Shown here: positions 43,447-54,120 of the stretch, piece after piece
How positions within the stretch are numbered: position 1 is the first letter of the stretch
Layout of the letters: every line of letters begins with the position of its first letter
Assembly: GCF_011074795.1 (NCBI RefSeq)
Contig: NZ_JAAMPF010000006.1
Coordinates: 18,840-82,839, forward strand
DNA length: 64,000 bases
Source: Marinobacter salicampi
GTDB lineage: Bacteria; Pseudomonadota; Gammaproteobacteria; Pseudomonadales; Oleiphilaceae
Direction: 5' to 3'
Translations under genes and position numbers: made by a program
Notes under the pieces: model-generated
What the model was told of the DNA's origin: nothing
Databases searched by the model: none
Seen by the model: only the letters and a program-made list of their open reading frames with translations

Positions 43447-45744
43447 ATGTCTCAGAACAACAAGGTCGTCAGTCTGAACAAGGTCCCGCAAGGTGTCGAT
43501 CGCTTCGCCATGCCTGCCGCACTGGTTCGTCTGCGCGATGCCTCCGGCCAGTCGCTACGGACCCTGCTTTCCGAGTTTTTCGACGGTTCCGACGATGCCC
43601 TGTTCAATATGGCAGACAAGGCTGGCTCGAATCAGGAACAGACCGCCTACTTCGATGCCATGAGAGAGCTGAGATTGCGCCGCAAGCACATGTCTCTGTC
43701 TGTGCTTCAGTGGGTCAGCCGCGCATTCAACGAACTCGGCCGTTTTGAGCCTGTGCCGGGCAGCGGCGGCCTTAACGATGTGGACCAGGATTCACTTACG
43801 CTGATGGATCATGGCGACCTGGAGCAGAAGGTGGCCATCGATAACCTGATGAGCAAGCTGCGGAACCGTCACACAGACGCCATTCGGCTCCTGGCGGCCC
43901 GGGTGTCCCATCTGGTGCCTGGTGTGCGGTTGGAAGAACGGCAAATGCCGCTTAGTCCAGAGGTTATCTGCACCGGACTGGGAGAGGCCTGCAGTGACCT
44001 TGATATAGACATTCGCGCCAAGCTGGTGGTGCTGAAGCTGTTCGACCGGTTACTCATTAACCGGCTGGAGCCGCTTTATCAGGAGGCAAACAGGCTCCTG
44101 GTAGCGGATGGCATACTTCCCGAGCTCAAGCGGGCGCCTGTCACTGACCCAGGTGGTAACAGAAAGGCGGTCAGGGGCGCTCCCGCAGCCCCGGGTTCAG
44201 GTGCCCAGGCCCAGAATACACCGCCTCAACAGGGTTATCCGACGGCAGAATCCCAGGAGGATATGAGCGGCGCAACCTTTACCGAGCTCTCCGCGCTGCT
44301 TCATCAGGAAGGTACCGGACAGCAGTACCAGCAGCTTCAAGGCGGACAGAGCCTTGATACCTCGTCGCTGATGTCGAGACTCGGCCAGATCCAGACCATG
44401 AACGCTGGCACACCCACAGGCAGCACTGTGGTCCCCCTTGCGACGATGCTCCGGCAGGCTCTGGCATCCAAGAGCGGCCAGGTGTACTCTGTTCAGCAGG
44501 TGGACAGCGATGTGATCAATCTGGTCACCATGCTGTTTGACTTCATCCTGGAAGACCGCCAGTTGCCACCGCTCATGAAGGCGCTGATTGGCCGGCTTCA
44601 GATACCTGTATTGAAGGTTGCCCTGTGCGATCGCAGTTTTTTCAATCGGGGTGGGCATCCTGCGCGCAAGCTGCTGAACGAACTGGCCATGGCTGGCATC
44701 GGCTGGAACGAAAAGGGTGCCGGTCAGCGGGATCCGCTAAGGGAAAAAATTGAAAACGTCGTACACCGGCTACTCACCGAGTTTACCGACAACGTCGATC
44801 TGTTCAGTGAACTGCTTGCTGACTTCAGTCACTTTATGGATCTTGACCGGCGCCGTCGGGAACTGGTTGAGCAACGATTGAAAGATGCAGAAGAGGGCCG
44901 GGCGCGCCAAGAACGGGCTAAAGAGTCTGTCGATGAACTGCTGCAAGATGCGTTGACCGGGGCGGATGTGCCCAACTCAGTTGAATCCCTGCTTCTGGAG
45001 CCCTGGCGCAAGTATCTTCAGTGGGTCATGTTACGGGAGGGCCATGCCAGTGAGTTGTGGGCTGAGGCGTCCGACTTGACCCGTCGACTGATCTGGAGCG
45101 TAGATCCGCGACCGGTTGAAGACAGTACCCGTGCAGACCTGCTGCGAGCCATACCCGGCATTGTGGACTCTCTCAGGTCCGGCCTTCAGAGCATTTCCTG
45201 GGACCCGTTCGCCATCGACAATGCCATCCGCGACCTGGAACTGACTCATGTGGATGTACTGCAGCAGCTGGTCTCATTCAGGAAGTCGCCTGAGCCCTTA
45301 CCAGCCCCCGAGCCTGAAGTCCGGATGCCGGACAAATCGGAAGAACAGGCAGAGCTTGCCGAGACCGCTGCCCCTTCCAGCCCGCCAGCTGAGGCCGCGG
45401 CAGAATTGGTAGGCGATGGCGCGGCCCATTCGGACACGGCCCCGGCCAGAAATGAGCTAGATGCCAAGTGCCTGGTTCAGGCTGACCGCATGCGGGTGGG
45501 CTCATGGATTGAGCTTCAGACCGGGGACGACCAGAGAATCCGGTGCAAGCTGGCTGCGGTTATCAAGGCCACCGGTAAATACATTTTCGTGAACCGCAAC
45601 GGAGCCAAGGTGGCGGAATATCTGCGGGATGACCTCGCGGGTGCGCTGGCCCAGGGTAAAGTCAGCCTGCTGGACGATGGCTTGATTTTTGATCGGGCTC
45701 TGGAGTCGATCATCGACAATCTGCGCCACAGCCGCCGGGACTGA
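43447..45744 (+). CDS. DUF1631 family protein
   Basis: A large, apparently cytoplasmic, mostly helical protein of 765 residues. The ATG at 43447 follows GGGGAAGG; the open frame extends to 43402. Conserved-looking blocks include VISLVTMLFDFILEDR-like VINLVTMLFDFILEDRQLPP, LIGRLQIPVLKVALCDRSFF and HPARKLLNELAMAGIGW, known from DUF1631. A variable Pro/Ala/Gln-rich stretch lies near residues 230-280, and another acidic/Pro-rich one near 620-670. The last 90 residues form a separate small beta-rich domain (RMRVGSWIELQTGDDQRIRC) that recalls PilZ but lacks the RxxxR motif. Function unknown. It is 132 bases upstream of ampD. Confidence 0.82.
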   Translation: MSQNNKVVSLNKVPQGVDRFAMPAALVRLRDASGQSLRTLLSEFFDGSDDALFNMADKAGSNQEQTAYFDAMRELRLRRKHMSLSVLQWVSRAFNELGRFEPVPGSGGLNDVDQDSLTLMDHGDLEQKVAIDNLMSKLRNRHTDAIRLLAARVSHLVPGVRLEERQMPLSPEVICTGLGEACSDLDIDIRAKLVVLKLFDRLLINRLEPLYQEANRLLVADGILPELKRAPVTDPGGNRKAVRGAPAAPGSGAQAQNTPPQQGYPTAESQEDMSGATFTELSALLHQEGTGQQYQQLQGGQSLDTSSLMSRLGQIQTMNAGTPTGSTVVPLATMLRQALASKSGQVYSVQQVDSDVINLVTMLFDFILEDRQLPPLMKALIGRLQIPVLKVALCDRSFFNRGGHPARKLLNELAMAGIGWNEKGAGQRDPLREKIENVVHRLLTEFTDNVDLFSELLADFSHFMDLDRRRRELVEQRLKDAEEGRARQERAKESVDELLQDALTGADVPNSVESLLLEPWRKYLQWVMLREGHASELWAEASDLTRRLIWSVDPRPVEDSTRADLLRAIPGIVDSLRSGLQSISWDPFAIDNAIRDLELTHVDVLQQLVSFRKSPEPLPAPEPEVRMPDKSEEQAELAETAAPSSPPAEAAAELVGDGAAHSDTAPARNELDAKCLVQADRMRVGSWIELQTGDDQRIRCKLAAVIKATGKYIFVNRNGAKVAEYLRDDLAGALAQGKVSLLDDGLIFDRALESIIDNLRHSRRD

Positions 45745-45876
45745 CAAGGTTAGGCAGGCTGATGCCGACGCTGGCGGCGTGAATACCGATGTGCTTCAAT
45801 CACTGGCAAATGAACAGACCCGGCCAGCATCAGTGCCGAAGGCCGGCCTCCCTGAGTCGAGGCTAGTGGAGCTCTC

Positions 45877-46494
45877 TTGAATTCAGCCAATGTGTCACAA
45901 GCAGATCCGGACCGGCTCAGGAAGACCGGTCGTATACCGGGCGCAGTCTGGTGCCCGTCCCCCAATTTCGGCCCCCGCCCGGTCAGGGCCGGTATCTCGC
46001 TTCTGGTGATACACAACATCAGCCTTCCCCCTGGGCGCTATGGGGGCACCGCAATCGAGCGCTTCTTCTGCAACAGACTCGACGTCACAGAGCATCCTTA
46101 CTTCGCAACGATTGCGCACCTTCAGGTCTCAGCCCACCTTCTAATCAAGCGAAACGGGGATTGTGTTCAGTTCGTCAGTTTGCTGGATCGAGCCTGGCAC
46201 GCGGGGCGCTCGGCCTTCGGGGGTCAGTCCGAATGTAATGATTATTCCATCGGTATTGAGCTTGAGGGCACTGATGAGGACCCCTATGCCCAGGCGCAGT
46301 ACCACCAACTCGCTGCCGTGAGTCGTCTGATCATGACTGCCTGGCCTGAGATCACGCCCGCACGCATTACCGGCCATTGTGACATTGCCCCGGGACGTAA
46401 AACCGACCCGGGTCCGGCGTTCGACTGGCAGCTTTACCGGAATCTGATGTCGGCGCGTGTTCCTGAAATATCCGGAAGAGGCCCCGACAGATGA
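45877..46494 (+). CDS. ampD: 1,6-anhydro-N-acetylmuramyl-L-alanine amidase AmpD
   Basis: Zinc amidase that removes the stem peptide from recycled anhydro-muropeptides and thereby keeps AmpR-controlled beta-lactamase low. The 205-residue product shows LLVIHNISLPPGRYGG (zinc His), YSIGIELEGTDE (catalytic Glu) and ITGHCDIAPGRKTDPGPAFDW (zinc His and Asp). No signal peptide is present, in keeping with a cytoplasmic enzyme. The start is TTG at 45877, with GGAG (45868-45871) five bases upstream. Its stop overlaps the ampE start (ATGA). Confidence 0.94.
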   Translation: MNSANVSQADPDRLRKTGRIPGAVWCPSPNFGPRPVRAGISLLVIHNISLPPGRYGGTAIERFFCNRLDVTEHPYFATIAHLQVSAHLLIKRNGDCVQFVSLLDRAWHAGRSAFGGQSECNDYSIGIELEGTDEDPYAQAQYHQLAAVSRLIMTAWPEITPARITGHCDIAPGRKTDPGPAFDWQLYRNLMSARVPEISGRGPDR

Positions 46495-47381
46495 CGTTTG
46501 TGCTGATGGTTGTGGCCTACATTGTGCGCAGGAATCTGGACAGCGCGGACCGCCTGGATCCGGATGCCTTCTGGCGCCGCTGTTTCCGCTTTGGCGGACG
46601 GGCCCGACCCGGAAAGGAAAAAAGGTTATGGCCAGCAGTGCTTGTGGTGCTGGTTCCATCCGTTGTCTTGATCATCGCCAGTTACGGGCTGCGGGAGTCA
46701 TCCTGGTCTGCCATGGTCTATCCCCTCCATCTTCTGTTATTGATCCTGTTGCTGGGCACTCCCGGATGGCACCAGAGCCTGGCAGAGTATAGTGGGGCCT
46801 GGCAGCGAGGCGACATGCAAGCGGCCTGGCATCGAATAAAAGCACGGCTGACCGCCCAGGAGCGAGGGCAGGCATCAGCGCCAGCGGACCTGCATCTGGT
46901 TGTATCCAACAGATTTATCACCGCCGTGTTCGAGCGCTACTTCCTGATCATGTTCTGGTATGTGGTTGGCGGCATCGGTGTCGCCTTCCTGGTGCGGGGC
47001 ATCATTGCCCTGAGAGAGCACTGGCCTCAGGCGGCCGCCAGACCTTCGTTTAGGTTGGCCGTTCACGTGTTGGCCTGGGTTCCGGTTCGTCTGCTGGCGT
47101 TTTCATTTGGCCTGGCGGGCGATCTTGTCGGCTGGCTGCGCCAGGCCGGGACCTATCTGTTTTCCGCCAGCTCGAAAACCGATGAGGTACTCATGGCTGC
47201 AGCCAACAGTGCGCTGACCGGGTATGCCCTGGACCCGGTGGGCTTCGCCCGGGTACAACCGGATGGCTGGTTGAACTTCGGTAACCAGAGTTTGAGTGCC
47301 ATCCGTGATCTCCTGAACAGAAGTATGCTGGTCTGGGTCTGTGTCTGGGCTCTGTTGGTGATTGCCGGGCTGCTCGACTGA
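46491..47381 (+). CDS. ampE: AmpE family inner-membrane protein
   Basis: A 296-residue membrane protein with about four spans (for example PAVLVVLVPSVVLIIASYGL and LVWVCVWALLVIAGLLD at the C-terminus). The family accompanies AmpD and has been called a sensor or modulator of beta-lactamase induction; its biochemical role is unclear. NRFITAVFERYFLIMFWYVV and FSFGLAGDLVGWLRQ are family-like segments. Four-base overlap with ampD supports coupled translation. Confidence 0.88.
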   Translation: MTFVLMVVAYIVRRNLDSADRLDPDAFWRRCFRFGGRARPGKEKRLWPAVLVVLVPSVVLIIASYGLRESSWSAMVYPLHLLLLILLLGTPGWHQSLAEYSGAWQRGDMQAAWHRIKARLTAQERGQASAPADLHLVVSNRFITAVFERYFLIMFWYVVGGIGVAFLVRGIIALREHWPQAAARPSFRLAVHVLAWVPVRLLAFSFGLAGDLVGWLRQAGTYLFSASSKTDEVLMAAANSALTGYALDPVGFARVQPDGWLNFGNQSLSAIRDLLNRSMLVWVCVWALLVIAGLLD

Positions 47382-47466
47382 AGTTCCGGTCCTCTTTCGG
47401 GCAGGTCCGGCGCCCCGACCTGTCTTAGGCTTTTCCCCTGTTTACAATTAGATACCAAATAGCTAT

Positions 47467-47493
47467 TTAAGTTTTTAGCGATACGGGCGACAA
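47467..47493 (+). promoter_or_regulatory. Probable sigma-28 (FliA) promoter before the chemoreceptor
   Basis: TTAAGTTT (47467-47474), 11 bases, then GGCGACAA (47486-47493). Compared with the consensus TAAAGTTT-N11-GCCGATAA this matches 13 of 16 positions with exact spacing. The start codon is 56 bases further on. Confidence 0.6.
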
Positions 47494-47549
47494 AAGGATT
47501 ATAAGAAAAACTTTTTTAGATGCATTATGCATTTGCCTGGGAGCCTCCT

Positions 47550-49580
47550 GTGAAGCAATTGATCTATCCGGCTGTAGCGCTAATGAATCGCCTGCCGATG
47601 TTCTACAAGTTCAGTCTGATCAGTGTGCTTTTTCTCTTGCCTATCGTCGGGCTTGCCAGTCTTGTGGTCAGCCAGCTAAATCACTCCGTGGTCACCATGA
47701 CCCGAAGTGTGGAGGGCCTTGAGCGACTCCAGGAAGTCGACCATATGCTCGATGCCGCCGTGCGTTACAGAGATTATGGCGCTCCTGGCAAGATCAAGAA
47801 TGACGAGGCACTGCTTGCCAAGGCCCGGGCAGCACGGGCTGAAATTGATGAAACCTTCGCGGCCTTCCTTGATGAGGCAACCCATTTTGACACTAATGGT
47901 AACTGGCAAACTCAGGTCGAAACGCTGCAGGCCGATTGGGAAAAACTGAAGTCTGAAGATCTTTACCAGCAGAACTTTGACCCGCAATTCAAGTACTACC
48001 ACGAGTTTGTGCAGAAAGTGCGCGCGTTGATGACCGGCACAATGCAGATCTCGGGCCTCTCCCAGGATACCTCCCGCAGCAATCAGCTGATGCTGGAACT
48101 CACCACCGTTACCTTGCCGAACCTCCATAGTGCCATAGGCCGTGCCCGGTCTTACGGGGTCTTTGCCCTGGTTGACGGTCAGCTTGGTTACGCCCTTGGT
48201 GATGTGATCAATGAAATCTACGATTCCATGACCAATCTGGACAGCGTGGTTCAGCCGGCCCTGACGGTTGTGGCAAGCGCTTCCCCAAGTCTGGAAAACC
48301 AGGCCGGCAACACGCTTGGCGAGGTATCCAGCAGCGTTGAAATAGTCCAGTTGCTGGTCGAAGAGCACATCATTACGCCTATGCGCCTAGAGATGCCCTG
48401 GCAGGAATATGACGGTCTTCTGACAGACCAGATCCAGCCCATCAATGACCTTAACCAGGCTATTTTTGACATTATTGGCAGTGACCTTGAGGTCCGGCTT
48501 GCCGATGAGCTTGGCCAGCGCAACCTGATATTCCTGGCACTGGCACTGGTCCTGATCATTGTTGTCTACCTCTATATCGGGTTTTTCATGTCTGTGCGGA
48601 CCGCCATTACGTCATTCAGCAAGGCGGCCCGTGCGGTGGCAGACGGCGACATGACGGTTCAGATTGACTTGGACAACCGGGATGAGTTGGGTGCTCTGAC
48701 CAGGGAATTCAACAACATGACCACGAAAATGGCAGAGCTGGTTCGCTCTGTCAGTACCACGACCCAGGACGTGGATCAGCAGGCTTCAAGGGTGAATGAT
48801 ACCGCCACGTCCAACCGTGATGCGGTTGCCAGGCAGATGGAAGAGACCCACCAGATTACAGACGCCATGCACCAGATGGTGGAAACCGTGCAGGAGGTTG
48901 CCGAGAGTGCTCACCGCGCGTCGGACTCTGCGGGCCTGGCTGAGAAGGATGCGGATCGGGGCCGGGAAGTGGTTGCGGAAACTGTGGCAACCATTAACCA
49001 GTTGTCCACGGAAATCACCGGTGCTGTTGAGACGATTAACCGGGTAAGCGGCGATAGCGCGAGCATCAGTCAGGTGCTTGTGGAAATAAAGGCCATTGCC
49101 GAACAGACCAACTTGCTGGCGTTGAACGCTGCCATTGAGGCCGCGCGGGCTGGCGAGCAGGGTCGGGGATTTGCCGTGGTGGCCGATGAAGTCCGTTCGC
49201 TGGCCCAGCGTACCCACAAGTCCACGGAAGAGATCGAAGGCATGATCGCGCGCCTTCAGAGCGGTGTTAAAGACGCGGTCACGGCCATGACCAACAGCCA
49301 TGAGGTGACCCAGAAAACCGTTCTGAAGTCCTCGGATGTGTCTGAAGCTCTGGATAGGATTGTTGCTGGCATAGCCACAATCGTGGACATGAGTCACCAG
49401 ATTGCCCAGGCGGCGGAAGAGCAGGCAGCGGTGGCAAAAAACGTCAATGCCAACGTGGAGCAGATCAGTGTTTTGGGCACCGAGACCGCCGGTAATGCCG
49501 ACGAGACCCTGGCAGCATCACGGCAGATGTCCGATCTTACCGCAGCCCTCCAGCGACTGGTGGAAGCATTCAGGTTCTGA
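47550..49580 (+). CDS. Methyl-accepting chemotaxis protein
   Basis: A transmembrane chemoreceptor of 676 residues from the GTG at 47550 (GGGAG six bases upstream; an ATG at 47520 is also open). One span near residues 18-40 ([20 protein letters not shown]), a long helical periplasmic sensor of about 280 residues, a second span ([20 protein letters not shown]), a HAMP domain ([20 protein letters not shown]) and the signalling domain with the hairpin tip [20 protein letters not shown] follow. The C-terminus lacks a CheR-binding pentapeptide. Ligand unknown. A FliA-type promoter suggests control with flagella. Confidence 0.95.
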   Translation: MKQLIYPAVALMNRLPMFYKFSLISVLFLLPIVGLASLVVSQLNHSVVTMTRSVEGLERLQEVDHMLDAAVRYRDYGAPGKIKNDEALLAKARAARAEIDETFAAFLDEATHFDTNGNWQTQVETLQADWEKLKSEDLYQQNFDPQFKYYHEFVQKVRALMTGTMQISGLSQDTSRSNQLMLELTTVTLPNLHSAIGRARSYGVFALVDGQLGYALGDVINEIYDSMTNLDSVVQPALTVVASASPSLENQAGNTLGEVSSSVEIVQLLVEEHIITPMRLEMPWQEYDGLLTDQIQPINDLNQAIFDIIGSDLEVRLADELGQRNLIFLALALVLIIVVYLYIGFFMSVRTAITSFSKAARAVADGDMTVQIDLDNRDELGALTREFNNMTTKMAELVRSVSTTTQDVDQQASRVNDTATSNRDAVARQMEETHQITDAMHQMVETVQEVAESAHRASDSAGLAEKDADRGREVVAETVATINQLSTEITGAVETINRVSGDSASISQVLVEIKAIAEQTNLLALNAAIEAARAGEQGRGFAVVADEVRSLAQRTHKSTEEIEGMIARLQSGVKDAVTAMTNSHEVTQKTVLKSSDVSEALDRIVAGIATIVDMSHQIAQAAEEQAAVAKNVNANVEQISVLGTETAGNADETLAASRQMSDLTAALQRLVEAFRF

Positions 49581-49587
49581 TTTAACC

Positions 49588-49614
49588 GGTCCCGGGCACT
49601 TGTGGCCCGGGACC
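49588..49614. terminator. Strong hairpin between convergent chemoreceptor and adenosyltransferase genes
   Basis: GGTCCCGGGC (49588-49597) pairs perfectly with GCCCGGGACC (49605-49614) over a seven-base loop. There is no T tract, so its strength as an intrinsic terminator is uncertain; position fits a shared transcript end. Confidence 0.55.
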
Positions 49615-49637
49615 CCCGCCGTTCGTGTCAATTACTG

Positions 49638-50186
49638 TCAGCTTGTCTGTTCCCAGAGAATTTCCTGAGCACCATCCCTTCTCGCCAGTACCCTTGCCAT
49701 CACGAACAGCAGATCGGACAACCGGTTGAGGTATTGCCTTGATGCCGAATTGATGGAGTCTTCATGTCCCAGGGCAACCACGACCCGTTCGGCACGGCGA
49801 CAGACAGCACGGGCCATGTGGCACTGGGCTGTGGCTTTTGAACCGCCGGGCAGGATGAAGTTTTTCAGGGCCGGCAAGTCTTCATTGTGATGATCCAGGG
49901 TCTGCTCGAGCCAGTTGATATGAGTATCGCCAATCACCCGACTGCCCGGTATGGCAAACTCACCACCCAGGTCAAACAGGTGATGCTGGATCCGCTTCAA
50001 TGTCGGCACCAGGTCGTCTTCCGGACTCAGTTCCTCTATGAGCAGGCCAATGTGACAGTTAAGCTCATCGGCAGAGCCCATGGCGTCGACCCGTTGGGCG
50101 TTCTTGGCAATCCGGCTGCCATCGGCCAGCCCGGTGGAGCCGTCATCACCAGTTTTGGTGTAGATTTTGGACAATCGGTAGCCCAT
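49638..50186 (-). CDS. Cob(I)alamin adenosyltransferase, PduO type
   Basis: Transfers adenosyl from ATP to reduced cobalamin to form coenzyme B12. From the ATG at 50186 (MGYRLSKIYTKTGDDGSTGL) the product has 182 residues. The ATP-binding N-terminal motif is YTKTGDDGSTGLADGSR; later blocks are DAMGSADELNCHIGLL, FILPGGSKATAQCHMARAVC and LNRLSDLLFVMARV. No B12 synthesis or B12-dependent enzyme genes lie near. It follows panE by 13 bases. Confidence 0.93.
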   Translation of the reverse strand: MGYRLSKIYTKTGDDGSTGLADGSRIAKNAQRVDAMGSADELNCHIGLLIEELSPEDDLVPTLKRIQHHLFDLGGEFAIPGSRVIGDTHINWLEQTLDHHNEDLPALKNFILPGGSKATAQCHMARAVCRRAERVVVALGHEDSINSASRQYLNRLSDLLFVMARVLARRDGAQEILWEQTS

Positions 50187-50199
50187 ACAATTACTCCCG

Positions 50200-51144
50200 T
50201 TACTCAATAGTGGATAAGGCTTTTACCGTGTCAACCAGCATACGGTTCACTTGTGCCGGAAATCCCAGTTCATCACAGCGCGCGCAAAGCCAGCCGTTGA
50301 TGAAGTCTATCTCGGTTCGGCGACCGGATATTACATCCGCCCTCATGGACGACGTATTGCCGGCGGTAGTCCGGGCGACCTGTTCAATCATGCCTCGCCA
50401 CTCCGAAGCGGGCAGCGACTGTCCTTCATTGGCCATGACCACGGACGCCTCATCGCAAAGGGCATCAATACAGTCAAGGTAAAACGGATGGCCGAGAATC
50501 GCGCCGTTTGAACAGTCCAGAATAGCGGTGAACGGATTGATGCCGGCATTGACCACCAGTTTCCTGAGCATACGGCGGCGGATGAGCGGTTCAGGGTGGA
50601 CTACCAGACCGCTTCTTCCGAGACTGCGCGTAACCTGCTCCTGGACCGCACTGCCGGCCCTGTTGATGCCGCCGACCCAGGTTTCGCCGCGACCTGCATG
50701 GATCAGTGAGCCTTCGCGAGGCCGGTTAGCCCCTTCAGTGGTCACAGCAGCGAGTATGGGACGATCAGGGTGGGTTTCGGCTGCAGTATCCTGGCTGCCC
50801 ATGCCGTTCTGAAAGAGCACAATTGGCGTATCCAGGGGCAGGTGATCAACTACACCGGCAAGGGCGTCCCGGGCGTTATAGGCCTTGGTGGTGACCAGCA
50901 GCAGGCGGGGCGGGTGCAATGCGCTGGGCCAATGCCATGGCACAGAAACATTGACCTGCCCGGGTTTTGCGAGGGCTTCTTCAAGGTGGAATTCACAATT
51001 GCCCCCTTGTTGCGGGTTCCGGGGCACAAAGCCAACGGTGCCCGGAGTCAGATGAGCGGCCCAAAGCCGGCCGAGGGCGCCGGCGCCCAGAATCAGGCAG
51101 TCAGGGAATTCTGGACTCCGCCGGGCGCCGCTGCCAGTTTTCAC
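50200..51144 (-). CDS. panE: 2-dehydropantoate 2-reductase
   Basis: NADPH-dependent ketopantoate reductase of pantothenate (coenzyme A) synthesis, or a close paralogue. The Rossmann motif is CLILGAGALGRLWAAHL; VTTKAYNARDAL contains the catalytic-region Lys; FQNGMGSQDTA and RKLVVNAGINPFTAILDCSN with the catalytic Lys are family blocks. 314 residues with a GTG start, two bases after the valS stop, so cotranscription with valS is likely. Confidence 0.9.
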   Translation of the reverse strand: MKTGSGARRSPEFPDCLILGAGALGRLWAAHLTPGTVGFVPRNPQQGGNCEFHLEEALAKPGQVNVSVPWHWPSALHPPRLLLVTTKAYNARDALAGVVDHLPLDTPIVLFQNGMGSQDTAAETHPDRPILAAVTTEGANRPREGSLIHAGRGETWVGGINRAGSAVQEQVTRSLGRSGLVVHPEPLIRRRMLRKLVVNAGINPFTAILDCSNGAILGHPFYLDCIDALCDEASVVMANEGQSLPASEWRGMIEQVARTTAGNTSSMRADVISGRRTEIDFINGWLCARCDELGFPAQVNRMLVDTVKALSTIE

Positions 51145-51146
51145 GC

Positions 51147-53999
51147 CTACATTGCCTCAATGGCTTTTCTCTGGCCCTGCAGGCGTTCAAGACTGCCCTG
51201 GGCGTCGCTGAGCTTGGCTTTCTCTTTATGGACAACGTCAGCCGGTGCCTTGGCAGTAAACTTTTCATTGCCAAGTTTGCCTTCCAGACGGCTGATCTCC
51301 TTGCCCAGGCGCTCCAGCTCCCGGTCGAGGCGTGCCATTTCGGCGTCCTTGTCGATGAGCCCGGCCATCGGAACCAGGACTTCCATATCGCCAACCAGTT
51401 GGGTTGCACACATGGGGGCTTCCTGATCGCTGAGCCAGGTGAGACTCTCCAGTTTCGCCAGAGAACTGAGGAACTGCTGGTTTTCGGTCATCCGGCGCTG
51501 GTCCTCCGGGCTGCCATTGCGCAACAGCACCGGTATCTTGCGGGCGGGCGAGATGTTCATTTCACCGCGTATGTTCCTCACCGCTTCGATAACGCCCTTT
51601 ACCCATTCAATATCAGCAACCGCCGTCGGATCCTCCCGTTCCACGTCCGGCGCAGGGTAGGGCTGCAGCATGATGCTGTCCCCCTGTTTGCCGGCGAGGG
51701 GCGCAATGCGCTGCCAGATCTCTTCGGTAATAAACGGCATGATCGGGTGGGCAAGGCGCAGGACAGCCTCCAGCACACCGACCAGGGTGCGCCTGGTGCC
51801 CCGCTTAGCCTCCGTAGTGGCCTGTTCGTCGTTCAGAACGGGCTTGGACAGCTCGAGGTACCAGTCGCAGTATTCGTTCCAGATGAACTCGTACAGGGCA
51901 TAGGCTGCCAAATCAAAACGGTACTGTTCCAGGTGACGGATTACGTCCTGTTCGCAGTTCTGCAAGGCGCTGATAATCCAGCGGTCGGCCAGGGAAAGCG
52001 TCACCGTCTCGCCGTTAACGCCGCAATCCTCACCCTCTGTATTCATCAGAACGTAACGGGCAGCGTTCCATAACTTGTTGCAGAAGTTCCGGTAGCCCTC
52101 CAGGCGCTTCATGTCCCAATTGATGTCCCGTCCCGTGGTCGCCATGGCTGCCAGGGTAAAGCGCAGGGCATCGGTCCCATGGGGGGTGATACCCTCGGGG
52201 AATTCCTTTTGTGTCCGCTTGCCGATCTTCTGGGCCAGCTTGGGCTGCATCATGTTGCCGGTGCGTTTGGCGAGCAGGTCTTCCAGGCTGATGCCGTCAA
52301 TCATATCCAGGGGATCCAGGACATTGCCCTTGGACTTGGACACTTTATCGCCGTGCTCGTCCCGGATCAGACCGGTGACATAGACGGTTTTGAAGGGGAC
52401 CTGGGGGGTACCGTCCTCATTCTTCATGAAGTGCATGGTCATCATGATCATGCGGGCGACCCAGAAGAAGATGATATCGAAACCGGTTACCAGCACATCC
52501 GTGGGGTGAAAGGTCTTCAGGCGCTCGGTCTGTTCCGGCCAACCCAGGGTGGCGAACGTCCACAGGGCAGAGCTGAACCAGGTATCCAGTACGTCCTCGT
52601 CCTGCTTCAGCTCAAGTTCCTGTGCCAGGTTGTGCTTGCTCCGTACCTCGGCCTCATCGTGGCCCACGTAGATATTGCCATCGTTGTCGTACCAGGCGGG
52701 GATACGGTGGCCCCACCATAATTGCCGGGAAATACACCAGTCCTGAATGTCCCGCATCCAGGAGAAGTACATATTTTCATATTGCTTGGGTACGAACTCG
52801 ATCCGACCGTCTTCCACTGCCTCAATGGCGGGTTCGGCGAGCTTTTTGGCGTCGGCAAACCACTGGTCGGTCAGCATGGGTTCAATGATCAGCCCGGAGC
52901 GGTCGCCCCTCGGTACGCTGAGGACATGGTCTTCGACCTGGTGCAGCAACCCCTGTTGCTCAAGGTCGTCTGCAATCTGCTTGCGGGCGTTCTCACGGCT
53001 CATGCCGGCGTATGATGGCGGCAGTGAGGCGTCGATGTCCGTATTGACGGTTCCGTCGGTATTGAAGACTTCGGCGGTGCCACGAATGTCTGCATTGGCC
53101 GTCAGAACATTGATCATCGGCAGACTGTTGCGTTTGCCCACCGCGTAGTCATTGAAGTCATGGGCCGGGGTGATCTTGACGCAGCCACTGCCTTTTTCGG
53201 GGTCAGCGTGGGTGTCGGCAATGATCGGTATGGAACGGTTTACCAGCGGCAGCATGACGTGCTTGCCGATCAGGTGCTGGTAGCGCTCGTCGTCAGGATG
53301 TACCGCCACCGCGGTATCGCCCAGCATGGTTTCGGGCCGCGTCGTCGCGACCACCAGGTAATCCTTGCCGTCGAGGGTCTTGGCGCCTTCGGCCAGGGGG
53401 TATCTCAAGTGCCAGAAATGCCCCTTCTCTTCTTTGTTTTCCACTTCAAGATCGGAAATGGCGGTGTGCAGCTTGGGGTCCCAGTTGACCAGGCGTTTGC
53501 CGCGGTAAACCAGCCCATCCTCGTGCAGACGAATAAACACTTCCTGCACGGCTTTGTAAAAACCGTCGTCCATGGTGAACCGTTCATGGTCCCAGTCCAC
53601 CGAATTGCCCAGCCGGCGCATTTGCCCGGTAATGGTTCCGCCCGAGTGCTCTTTCCATTGCCAGATGCGCTTAATGAAGTCTTCCCGACCCAGGTCATGG
53701 CGGGTTTTGTCCTCCTCAACGGCCAGCTTGCGCTCAACCACCATCTGCGTGGCAATGCCTGCATGGTCACTGCCTACTTGCCACAACGTGTTGTGACCCT
53801 GCATGCGCTTGAAGCGGGTAAGGGTATCCATGATGGTATGCTGGAACGCATGCCCCATGTGCAGGCTACCGGTGACGTTGGGCGGCGGAATCATCAGGCT
53901 GTAGGCCTCGCCCTGGCCGGTCGGGCGAAAATACCCCTTGTTTTCCCAGTTTCTGTACCACTGCTGCTCGATATTCTCTGGCTGGTAGGTTTTTTCCAT
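51147..53999 (-). CDS. valS: Valyl-tRNA synthetase
   Basis: Class I synthetase with editing domain, 950 residues. The start [20 protein letters not shown] and [20 protein letters not shown] (HIGH motif as HMGH) are characteristic; [18 protein letters not shown] is the CP1 editing site. The KMSKS loop reads [19 protein letters not shown], with Val instead of Met in the second position. The C-terminal coiled coil (about the last 65 residues, [20 protein letters not shown]) is complete. It sits downstream of holC in the usual pepA-holC-valS order. Confidence 0.97.
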   Translation of the reverse strand: MEKTYQPENIEQQWYRNWENKGYFRPTGQGEAYSLMIPPPNVTGSLHMGHAFQHTIMDTLTRFKRMQGHNTLWQVGSDHAGIATQMVVERKLAVEEDKTRHDLGREDFIKRIWQWKEHSGGTITGQMRRLGNSVDWDHERFTMDDGFYKAVQEVFIRLHEDGLVYRGKRLVNWDPKLHTAISDLEVENKEEKGHFWHLRYPLAEGAKTLDGKDYLVVATTRPETMLGDTAVAVHPDDERYQHLIGKHVMLPLVNRSIPIIADTHADPEKGSGCVKITPAHDFNDYAVGKRNSLPMINVLTANADIRGTAEVFNTDGTVNTDIDASLPPSYAGMSRENARKQIADDLEQQGLLHQVEDHVLSVPRGDRSGLIIEPMLTDQWFADAKKLAEPAIEAVEDGRIEFVPKQYENMYFSWMRDIQDWCISRQLWWGHRIPAWYDNDGNIYVGHDEAEVRSKHNLAQELELKQDEDVLDTWFSSALWTFATLGWPEQTERLKTFHPTDVLVTGFDIIFFWVARMIMMTMHFMKNEDGTPQVPFKTVYVTGLIRDEHGDKVSKSKGNVLDPLDMIDGISLEDLLAKRTGNMMQPKLAQKIGKRTQKEFPEGITPHGTDALRFTLAAMATTGRDINWDMKRLEGYRNFCNKLWNAARYVLMNTEGEDCGVNGETVTLSLADRWIISALQNCEQDVIRHLEQYRFDLAAYALYEFIWNEYCDWYLELSKPVLNDEQATTEAKRGTRRTLVGVLEAVLRLAHPIMPFITEEIWQRIAPLAGKQGDSIMLQPYPAPDVEREDPTAVADIEWVKGVIEAVRNIRGEMNISPARKIPVLLRNGSPEDQRRMTENQQFLSSLAKLESLTWLSDQEAPMCATQLVGDMEVLVPMAGLIDKDAEMARLDRELERLGKEISRLEGKLGNEKFTAKAPADVVHKEKAKLSDAQGSLERLQGQRKAIEAM

Positions 54000-54120
54000 G
54001 GGTGTCTGCTAATGACCGTTTATTGGTATGGATTGGGCAAATTCAGAAGCCGCAATTATACATGCTCGGCGACGGTGCGGCGAACCCGTACTGCCGGCCC
54101 TGAAGGTGGATGCGGGCTCG

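Noticed and set aside
50967..52073. 368-codon open frame opposite valS and panE
   Set aside because: Spans two real genes on the other strand and shows no domain.
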